From Prevotella sp. UBA7551 (GTDB lineage: Bacteria; Bacteroidota; Bacteroidia; Bacteroidales; Bacteroidaceae): a stretch of 5,387 nt of DNA. The DNA lies in the NCBI GenBank assembly GCA_002479145.1, contig DLLX01000065.1, forward strand, positions 1-5,387. Direction: 5' to 3'. The position numbers and the translations under genes were made by a program. Below, piece after piece: positions 1-4,691 of this stretch; the first letter of the stretch is position 1; the number at the start of each line of letters is the position of its first letter. The notes below the pieces were generated by a model that had not been told where the DNA came from, searched no databases, and saw only the letters and a program-made list of their open reading frames with translations.

Positions 1-7
1 GGTTTTT

Positions 8-40
8 AAATTAAAAATTTCAGAAAAATAAATTAAAAAT
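8..40. repeat. AT-rich direct repeat pair upstream of a possible promoter
   Basis: The 11-base sequence AAATTAAAAAT occurs at 8-18 and again at 30-40, 22 bases apart, which is about two helical turns. Bases 3-17 also form an inverted repeat of TTTTTAA and TTAAAAA around one base. Phased A-tracts of this sort often lie upstream of strong promoters, for example those of stable RNAs, so this may be an UP-like element for whatever is transcribed from about 75 onward. The repeat is seen directly; the role is inference. It could equally be simple AT-rich intergenic drift. Confidence 0.45.
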
Positions 41-51
41 CCATGCTTTTG

Positions 52-86
52 AGCTGCTATTACACAGCTTTGTCCAATCTGTTGGA
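52..86. promoter_or_regulatory. Two small dyads around a weak -7 box (possible operator or promoter)
   Basis: AGCTG at 52-56 pairs with CAGCT at 65-69, and TCCAA at 73-77 pairs with TTGGA at 82-86. Between and over them lies CAGCTTTG (65-72), which differs from the Bacteroidetes -7 consensus TAnnTTTG only in the first base. The only good TTTG upstream (48-51) leaves a 13-base spacer, shorter than the usual 19-21, so the promoter is not well supported. If it is real, transcription would begin near 77-80 and the first dyad would overlap the -7 box as an operator might. The second dyad competes with the long closing helix described for the candidate RNA. Confidence 0.25.
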
Positions 87-336
87 AATCAATAGGATAT
101 GAAGCGTGGTGTCTCCAGTGCAATCTCATGCAGAGATGGTGCTGTCTTGCTGATGTAGAAACTTTCATTGTGTACCGAGTGGAGAAGGAAACAATTCTTG
201 TGATTGCCTTTCCCAACCGAATAAATGGGGTAGTTGACAAGTCATCGCATCCGAACGGAAAGCATCCAAGCAGCCGATGGCGTGTTCAACAACGACAAAA
301 AACCGGTGCAGCCCACCCCACAATTGCGGCTTTTTT
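79..336 (+). ncRNA. Candidate structured non-coding RNA (unidentified; 6S-like outline possible)
   Basis: No protein here looks real: the reading frame continuous with holB from 128 has no resemblance to HolB before base 380. The stretch folds into several helices by eye. GTTGG-AAA-CAAT (81-93) pairs with ATTG-TTT-CCAAC (203-217), enclosing an open bubble (94-111 and 186-202). Above it TCTCCA and GTGCA (112-122) pair with TGTAC and TGGAGA (171-185), with an inner hairpin ATCTC/GAGAT (123-137). The 3' side of the bubble has a small ACAA/TTGT hairpin (191-201). A closing stem, a central bubble and an apical stem resemble 6S RNA. A second domain has TGGGGT (226-231) pairing with ACCCCA (315-320), around GTTGA (233-237) with TCAAC (286-290) and CATCG (243-247) with CGATG (275-279). 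Any 250-base sequence can form some helices, so this is a hypothesis. Family, exact ends and even strand are uncertain. Confidence 0.3.
297..336 (+). terminator. Possible intrinsic terminator before holB
   Basis: AAAAAACCG at 297-305 can pair with CGG-C-TTTTTT at 327-336, with one bulged C, ending in a run of six T. The loop of about 21 bases is large and the GC part of the stem is only three pairs, so it is a weak hairpin. It would end the candidate upstream RNA just before the holB -7 box. It competes with the ACCCCA helix proposed for the RNA. Confidence 0.3.
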
Positions 337-338
337 AT

Positions 339-346
339 TAACTTTG
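339..346 (+). promoter_or_regulatory. Bacteroidetes-type -7 box for the holB operon
   Basis: TAACTTTG matches the Bacteroidetes housekeeping -7 consensus TAnnTTTG at every fixed position and sits 33 bases before the holB ATG, giving a likely leader of about 28 bases. No TTTG -33 box lies at the expected 19-21 base spacing (the region is GCCCACCCCA); the closest is ATTG at 323-326, with a spacer of only 12. The promoter is therefore half supported. Confidence 0.45.
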
Positions 347-379
347 TACCCCAATAATAATCTTGTGGGAACTGGAAAG

Positions 380-1519
380 ATGGAAAGTGCTTTCAGCGAA
401 GTGATAGGCCAGGCCGACGTAATCAGCCGCCTGGTGCAGACAGCGCGCGAAGACCGTGTGCCCCAGGCACTGCTGTTTTGCGGCATGCCCGGTGTGGGCA
501 AGCTGGCGTTGGCGATGGGTTTTGCGGCCTATCTGCTCAGCGAGGGTACCCCTTCGATGCCCGTCACTGCCCCCAATGCGCGGGCGATGCTGCGTCTTTG
601 GGAGCATCCCGACCTCCACTTCAGCTTTCCCACAATCAAGAAAGCCGGTACTTCGAGCGGCTACAAGCCCGTGAGCGACGACTTTGCCAAGCCTTGGCAT
701 GAGCTGATCATGCGCGGCCCCTACTTCTCGATTGAGCAGTGGCTCCGCCAGATGGGCGCGACGACGCAGCAAGGCATCATCACTGCCCGCGAGGGCGACG
801 AGCTTCTGCGCAAGTTGTCGCTCAAATCGAGTCTCGGCGGCTACAAGGTGAGCATCATTTGGTTGCCCGAGCGTGCCGGCGAGGAGTTCTCCAACGGCAT
901 CCTCAAGCTCCTTGAGGAGCCGCCTCAGCACACCGTCTTCATGCTGGTCAGCGAAGAACCTGACCTATTACTTGACACCATCCGCAGCCGAACCCAGCGT
1001 ATCGACGTGAAACCCATCGGAGAAACCAGTCTGGCAGAGGCTCTTCAGACCCGCAGGGGGCTTGACGAGGCTACCGCAAGGCAGGTGGCACGCGTGGCAC
1101 AAGGCAGTTGGTTGGAGGCCATGCAGATCCTTTCGCCCAACAACGAGAACGCCGACTTCCTCGAAATGTTCCAGAAGCTCATGCGGTTGTGCTATATGCG
1201 GGACATAGGCGGGCTGAAGACATGGAGTCAGCAGGCCGCCGAGCTGGGCCGCGAGAAGGAAAAGCGCATGCTGAGCTACTTCCTCGAGCAGGTGAGGGAG
1301 AACTTCATGTACAATTTCCGCATCCCAGAGTTGTGCTATCAGACACGCGCCGAGGCTGATTTCTCTCGCAACTTTGCCCGCTTCATCAACGAGCGCAACG
1401 TGATAGAGATGAGCGAATTGTTTGAGATGGCAATCCGTGATGTCGGCCAGAACGCCAACGGGAAGATCGTCTTCTTCGACATGGCACTGAAACTTATTGT
1501 GCTTATCCTGAGAAAATAA
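380..1519 (+). CDS. holB: DNA polymerase III delta' subunit (clamp loader)
   Basis: This 379-residue protein is the delta' subunit of the clamp-loader complex, which opens the sliding clamp and loads it on primed DNA in the cytoplasm. It opens with FSEVIGQ, then a P-loop GMPGVGKL (residues 35-42), HPDLHFSFP (76-84), KLLEEPP (176-182) and SRTQR (203-207), the equivalent of the SRC/sensor-1 motif of clamp-loader AAA+ proteins. The rest (about 215-379) is the helical collar region. Start: ATG at 380 begins just before the conserved N-terminus and follows the -7 box; the frame is open back to 128 but those residues look non-coding. The four zinc-binding cysteines typical of delta' (C-x8-C-x2-C-x2-C in E. 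coli) are absent: residue 54 is Ser and 57-69 carry no Cys, while an HCPQC motif lies in the -1 frame at 565-579. That may be a pair of compensating frameshifts. It leads the ricT-gldH operon. Confidence 0.92.
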   Translation: MESAFSEVIGQADVISRLVQTAREDRVPQALLFCGMPGVGKLALAMGFAAYLLSEGTPSMPVTAPNARAMLRLWEHPDLHFSFPTIKKAGTSSGYKPVSDDFAKPWHELIMRGPYFSIEQWLRQMGATTQQGIITAREGDELLRKLSLKSSLGGYKVSIIWLPERAGEEFSNGILKLLEEPPQHTVFMLVSEEPDLLLDTIRSRTQRIDVKPIGETSLAEALQTRRGLDEATARQVARVAQGSWLEAMQILSPNNENADFLEMFQKLMRLCYMRDIGGLKTWSQQAAELGREKEKRMLSYFLEQVRENFMYNFRIPELCYQTRAEADFSRNFARFINERNVIEMSELFEMAIRDVGQNANGKIVFFDMALKLIVLILRK

Positions 1520-1537
1520 CGAATCAGACAGCAGTTT

Positions 1538-2905
1538 ATGGACTTTAAGAATATGAAATATCAGTTGTGGCGCGGCACCGACCGTGGCTTGTGCAGCCGT
1601 GGTTGTGGCCGTCAGGACCACCAGTTGAACACCTATGACTGGTTGGCCGACGTGCCAGGCAACAACGCTACGACCGATCTTGTCGAGGTGCAATTCAAGA
1701 ACACCCGCAAGGGATATTACCACAATGTGAACCATCTTGACTTGAAGAAAGGCGATATCGTCGCCGTTGAGGCCAATCCCGGCCACGACATTGGCGTGGT
1801 GACGCTCACCGGGCAGCTCGTCCGGCTTCAACTCAAGAAGGCCGACATCAAGTCGCCCGCCGACATCCGCCGTATCTACCGCATAGCCAAGGAGTCGGAC
1901 ATGGAGAAATATAAGGCAGCGAAGGCCCGCGAGCACGACACGATGATTCGGAGCCGTGTCATCGCCAAAGGGCTGGGGCTGAAAATGAAGATAGGCGACG
2001 TGGAGTATCAGGGCGACGGCAACAAAGCCATTTTCTATTACATCGCCGATGAGCGTGTCGATTTCCGCCAGTTGATTAAGGATCTCGCTGCCGCCTTCCA
2101 CGTTCGTATCGAGATGAAGCAGATTGGGGCGCGCCAAGAGGCCGGGCGCATTGGCGGTACGGGGCCTTGTGGTCGCGAGTTGTGTTGCGCCACGTGGGTG
2201 AGAAACTTCTCCAGTGTGAGTACCAACTCAGCCCGTTTTCAAGGAGTGAGCCTCAATCCCACCAAACTTGCCGGGATGTGTGCGAAGCTAAAGTGCTGCC
2301 TCAACTATGAGGTGGACGACTATATGGAGGCCGCCCGCCGCTTGCCGAGCCGTGAAGTGTCGCTCCATACGCAAGATGCTGAGTATTTCCTGGTCAAAAC
2401 CGACATCCTCAGCGGCGAGTGCACCTATTCCACCGACCGCAAAAAAATGGTCAACGTGGAGGTCATCCCTGCGCGCCGTGCCCGTGAGGTGATTGAGTTG
2501 AACCGTCAGGGCGAGAAGCCGATGTCGCTGACGGAAAACGTAAATGCGAAAGTGGAGGAGAAGTCGGCCGACTTGCTGGCCGACGGCGACCTCAGCCGCT
2601 TCGACAGGTTTCAGAAAAAGAAGAAAAAGAAGAAGAAACAAGCATCCCCACAGCCTTCCCGTCAGGGTGACGCTGCGAGCCGTCCTCGTCCACAGGGCAA
2701 GGCCCGTGGAGAGAAAGCGCCCCGTGAGGGAAGCCGACAGGGAAAGGAACGCCAGCAACCTCAGTCGGGGCAGCACCCGCAACCACCACGCCGCCCCCAA
2801 GAGGCAGGGCGTGCGGAATCTGGTGGCAGCCAGCAGCAACGTCCGGATGCGCCGACACAGAATGGCGGGGCAAAGGAGAAGAAAGGAAATAATGAGGGGA
2901 AGTAG
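1538..2905 (+). CDS. ricT: PSP1-domain protein of the RicT/YaaT family
   Basis: This 455-residue protein belongs to the PSP1 C-terminal domain family. The Bacillus subtilis member RicT (YaaT) forms a complex with RicA and RicF that carries [4Fe-4S] clusters and helps RNase Y in RNA maturation; whether partners exist here cannot be seen. An N-terminal block CSRGCGRQDHQLNTYDWL (C19, C23) is followed by VEVQFKNTRKGYY (49-61), then the PSP1 region (about 113-197). Next come two CxxxxCC motifs, C211/C216/C217 and C248/C253/C254, likely iron-sulfur ligands. From about residue 355 the chain becomes low complexity: eight lysines (360-367), then a basic Gln/Pro/Arg/Gly-rich tail to the end, probably disordered and possibly RNA-binding. 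It begins 18 bases after holB and its end overlaps gldH by 14 bases. Bacillus RicT is much shorter (about 275 residues); the extra length is mostly this tail. Family assignment is firm; the molecular role in this phylum is inferred. Confidence 0.9.
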   Translation: MDFKNMKYQLWRGTDRGLCSRGCGRQDHQLNTYDWLADVPGNNATTDLVEVQFKNTRKGYYHNVNHLDLKKGDIVAVEANPGHDIGVVTLTGQLVRLQLKKADIKSPADIRRIYRIAKESDMEKYKAAKAREHDTMIRSRVIAKGLGLKMKIGDVEYQGDGNKAIFYYIADERVDFRQLIKDLAAAFHVRIEMKQIGARQEAGRIGGTGPCGRELCCATWVRNFSSVSTNSARFQGVSLNPTKLAGMCAKLKCCLNYEVDDYMEAARRLPSREVSLHTQDAEYFLVKTDILSGECTYSTDRKKMVNVEVIPARRAREVIELNRQGEKPMSLTENVNAKVEEKSADLLADGDLSRFDRFQKKKKKKKKQASPQPSRQGDAASRPRPQGKARGEKAPREGSRQGKERQQPQSGQHPQPPRRPQEAGRAESGGSQQQRPDAPTQNGGAKEKKGNNEGK

Positions 2906-3368
2906 AACTTTCATGGCAGCTGTCGTCGCTCTGGTGACGGCTGCCGTGCTATTGACGGGATGTCAAGACGCGCGCGTCTATGACCACTATGAGCCGGTGA
3001 GCGATGGTGGATGGGAGCGCAACGACACGCTGCGATTCACCATTCCACGGCAGCTCAAGGGCCACTATGAGGTCAATCTGGGCCTGCGGTTCAATCATCT
3101 CTATCCCTATCGCGACCTTAGCTTGATAGTAAGCTATGCCACCTATCCCCCCGGCAGCGTGGTGTCCGATACCGTGTTGGTGCATCTCGTCAACGAGGAG
3201 GGGCGACCTTTCGGCAAGGTGGGGGTGACTTCAGCCACCCTCACGGCCAGAATCAAGGAGTTGAGCCTTCACAACGGCGACTCTATCTACGTCACCGTTC
3301 ATCACAATATGCGTCGTGATCAACTGCCAGGAATCAACGACGTGGGGGTGCAGCTGGTGAAAAAATGA
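2892..3368 (+). CDS. gldH: Gliding motility-type lipoprotein GldH
   Basis: The 158-residue product has a lipoprotein signal peptide: MRGSR, a hydrophobic stretch (7-21) and lipobox LLTGC with the lipidated cysteine at 24. The mature part has VYDHYEPVSDGGW, a beta-rich body with GLRFNHLYPYRDLSLIVSY, and ends with LPGINDVGVQLVKK, the usual GldH pattern and length. In Flavobacterium johnsoniae GldH is a lipoprotein needed for gliding and linked to type IX secretion; homologues persist in many non-gliding Bacteroidales, where the role is less clear. ATG at 2892 overlaps the last 14 bases of ricT (stop 2903-2905), which suggests translational coupling. ATG at 2913 (residue 8) would leave no basic n-region, so 2892 is preferred. 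The same frame is open further upstream but that part only shadows the ricT tail. Confidence 0.87.
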   Translation: MRGSRTFMAAVVALVTAAVLLTGCQDARVYDHYEPVSDGGWERNDTLRFTIPRQLKGHYEVNLGLRFNHLYPYRDLSLIVSYATYPPGSVVSDTVLVHLVNEEGRPFGKVGVTSATLTARIKELSLHNGDSIYVTVHHNMRRDQLPGINDVGVQLVKK

Positions 3369-3373
3369 CGATA

Positions 3374-3391
3374 CTTCCCTGTGTGGGCAAG
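3374..3391 (+). terminator. Weak stem-loop after gldH
   Basis: CTTCCC (3374-3379) pairs with GGG-C-AAG (3385-3391) around TGTGT, a six-pair stem with one bulge starting five bases after the gldH stop. No T-run follows directly (the next bases are GCAAATATT), so if it ends transcription it does so inefficiently or with a factor. Confidence 0.25.
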
Positions 3392-3430
3392 GCAAATATT
3401 CTCCTGATGGTAAAATAAACGGTGAAATAT

Positions 3431-3462
3431 TTTGCTTGTTATGTAAATTTTTGATAAATTTG
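3431..3462 (+). promoter_or_regulatory. Consensus Bacteroidetes promoter for the small membrane protein operon
   Basis: TTTG at 3431-3434 and TAAATTTG at 3455-3462 match the -33 (TTTG) and -7 (TAnnTTTG) boxes of the Bacteroidetes primary sigma factor exactly, with a 20-base spacer in the known range. Transcription should start near 3467-3469, giving a leader of about 90 bases before the CD225 gene. AT-rich sequence around and between the boxes adds support. This makes the three downstream genes a transcription unit separate from holB-ricT-gldH. Confidence 0.8.
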
Positions 3463-3516
3463 CAGTGGAGAGTAGGCGTCATCATGCTGCTTATCGCTCT
3501 CTGTCATGTGGCAACT

Positions 3517-3535
3517 GGGGATATAGACCATCCCC
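3517..3535 (+). promoter_or_regulatory. Leader hairpin before the CD225 gene
   Basis: GGGGAT (3517-3522) pairs perfectly with ATCCCC (3530-3535) around a seven-base loop ATAGACC. It lies in the predicted leader, 21 bases before the ATG at 3557, and is not followed by a T-run, so it is not a terminator. It could affect translation start or mRNA stability, or be a protein-binding site. No known riboswitch or leader family was recognised. Confidence 0.4.
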
Positions 3536-3556
3536 CCATTGCTTCAAAACCGTATA

Positions 3557-3892
3557 ATGGCCACCAATCAATCTATGATAATGGAACAGAATTTCAACTA
3601 CACCAATCCGAATTTGGGAGGACAGCTTCCTCCCAAACCTGACAACAATCTTGTGCTTGCCATCGTTACAACGGTGTGCTGCTGCCTCCCCTTTGGCATA
3701 GTGGCCATCATAAAGGCAGCTAAAGTGAACGGACTTTATCTGGCACAGCAGTATGAAGCGGCAGTCAAGGCGGCATCAGACGCCAAGAAGTGGTCTCTTA
3801 TAGGCATCGGAGTAGGATTGCTTGTCCAAATCTTATATGCGGTTGCCTATTGTTTTATGGGTTTAGGTGCGGCTTTGCAGAACATACAATAA
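3557..3892 (+). CDS. CD225/dispanin (IFITM-like) small membrane protein
   Basis: This 111-residue protein matches the CD225/dispanin family, whose best-known animal members are the IFITM antiviral proteins; bacterial members are common but their function is unknown. A polar Asn/Gln/Pro-rich N-terminus (1-29) leads to PKPDNNLVLAIVTTVCCCLPFGIVAIIKA: a first membrane segment at about 31-52 with a CCC run (41-43) where IFITM proteins have palmitoylated cysteines. The conserved loop KVNGLYLAQQYEAAVKAASDAKKW (56-79) follows, then a second membrane helix (about 80-105). ATG at 3557 was chosen as the first ATG in frame; ATG at 3575 or 3581 (giving MEQNFNYTNPN, a natural-looking start) is nearly as likely, and TTG at 3539 is less so. 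It is first in an operon with the DUF2752 gene, which it overlaps by 26 bases, and the TM2 gene. The family call is firm; the role is not known. Confidence 0.85.
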   Translation: MATNQSMIMEQNFNYTNPNLGGQLPPKPDNNLVLAIVTTVCCCLPFGIVAIIKAAKVNGLYLAQQYEAAVKAASDAKKWSLIGIGVGLLVQILYAVAYCFMGLGAALQNIQ

Positions 3893-4256
3893 GCGCATCT
3901 TGCTATGCTCAGCCATTGTGGTAGTCGGATTGTTCCTGTTTCGTTTCAATCCGTCTGCCTATTGGTTTTGGCCAAAATGTCCAGTGAAGCTGCTCACTGG
4001 GCTGAGTTGTCCCGCCTGCGGCATACAGCGATTTGTGCATGCCTTGCTCCATGGACACCTTCAGGAGGCTGTGGGTTATAATTATTATCTGGTCTACGCC
4101 CTCCCTTACACCCTCCTTTTGATAGCAGTCCACGTGCTTCCGCACTCTAATGCAGTGGCGCATGTGCGAGGGTGGTTGGAAAGTAAGCCTGCAGTTTGGC
4201 TTTACATCATCTCATTCTGCGTATGGTTTGTAGTGCGGAATATGTTTAGCATCTAA
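3867..4256 (+). CDS. DUF2752-family membrane protein
   Basis: The 129-residue product carries the DUF2752 signature CPACGIQRFVHALLHGHLQEA (48-68) followed by N72: the family pattern CPxCGxTR...LL.G...A...N, here with Gln in place of the usual Thr. Three hydrophobic segments are visible: about 11-27, 73-90 and 108-124, so it is an integral inner-membrane protein. The CPxCG pair could bind a metal or take part in disulfide chemistry, but no function is established. Start: the frame is closed by a TAG at 3864-3866, directly before GTG at 3867, and no ATG follows until near the end, so GTG 3867 is the likely start (TTG at 3900 is the alternative). It overlaps the CD225 gene by 26 bases, which suggests coupled translation, and is followed 13 bases later by the TM2 gene. 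Confidence 0.82.
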   Translation: MRLCRTYNKRILLCSAIVVVGLFLFRFNPSAYWFWPKCPVKLLTGLSCPACGIQRFVHALLHGHLQEAVGYNYYLVYALPYTLLLIAVHVLPHSNAVAHVRGWLESKPAVWLYIISFCVWFVVRNMFSI

Positions 4257-4269
4257 AAAACAATCGAAT

Positions 4270-4605
4270 ATGGAAAAAGATAAGGCAGCCCAGCTGGTAG
4301 CCATGTATGGGGATAAGTTTCCCAATTATGTTATTCCTCAACTATACAGCACGCTTGAAAACATGGACTATAGTCAGGCATCCATCTGCATGGCGCAAAA
4401 TAAAGATCCGCTTATAGCTCTCCTGCTGTCCATCTTAGTCGGCGGTTTTGGCATCGACCGCTTCTATCTTGGCGACACCTTGCTGGGTGTACTGAAACTC
4501 ATCACCTGTGGTGGGTGTGGGATATGGACCATCATTGACTGGTTTCTTGTCATGAATACCACTAAGGAAAAGAACTATGCCAGATTCATAGGCGTCTCTT
4601 TGTAA
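4270..4605 (+). CDS. TM2-domain protein
   Basis: This 111-residue protein has a polar N-terminal half (1-45, including KFPNYVIPQLYSTLENMD) and a C-terminal TM2 domain: a first helix (about 48-62), the hallmark turn GGFGIDRFYLGD (58-69), and a second helix with LGVLKLITCGGCGIWTIIDW (72-91). TM2 proteins are small hairpin membrane proteins with the conserved DRFYLG between two helices; bacterial members have no agreed function. The start ATG lies 13 bases after the DUF2752 stop in an A-rich stretch, and it is the last gene of the operon. The N-terminal region does not match a domain I recognise and may be a partner-binding segment. Base composition here and in the two preceding genes looks less GC-rich than in holB and ricT. 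Confidence 0.88.
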   Translation: MEKDKAAQLVAMYGDKFPNYVIPQLYSTLENMDYSQASICMAQNKDPLIALLLSILVGGFGIDRFYLGDTLLGVLKLITCGGCGIWTIIDWFLVMNTTKEKNYARFIGVSL

Positions 4606-4646
4606 GCCGCCTAAGCCCCTGTGCTGCACCAACGTCTTTCTTGATG

Positions 4647-4685
4647 TCCAGCAATAGCCTTTGTGGGTAGCTGGATGGCCTTTTG
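4647..4685 (+). terminator. Possible terminator between TM2 gene and rodA
   Basis: TCCAGC (4647-4652) pairs with GCTGGA (4670-4675), a six-pair perfect stem around 17 bases, followed by TGGCCTTTTGG. It lies in the 86-base gap between the convergent TM2 and rodA genes, where a terminator is expected. The T-run is short (four) and ten bases after the rodA-proximal stem arm begins, so the call is tentative; read from the minus strand, no T-run follows. Confidence 0.35.
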
Positions 4686-4691
4686 GCAGCG

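Noticed and set aside
242..290. SRP 4.5S-like helix (TCC-GAAC-GGA hairpin followed by AAGCATCCAAGCAGC, then CGATGGCGTGT)
   Set aside because: The wording resembles the 3' side of E. coli 4.5S RNA, but the invariant GTCAGG on the 5' side and a GGAA-type tetraloop are missing.
128..379. Extended N-terminus of HolB from ATG at 128
   Set aside because: The frame is open, but the residues before 380 have no HolB character, the protein would gain 84 residues, and a good -7 box lies at 339-346, after that start.
968..2137. Minus-strand open frame of 389 codons across holB and ricT
   Set aside because: It lies opposite two well-supported genes, has no recognisable domain and ignores the gene boundary; it is a shadow of their codon use.
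2544..2891. N-terminal extension of GldH in the same frame
   Set aside because: It is an out-of-frame reading of the ricT tail; the lipoprotein signal peptide fixes the start at 2892.
3484..3642. Leader peptide beginning MLLIALCHVATG before CD225
   Set aside because: The frame overlaps the start of the CD225 gene out of frame, its distal part is its shadow, and there is no ribosome-binding signal or family match.
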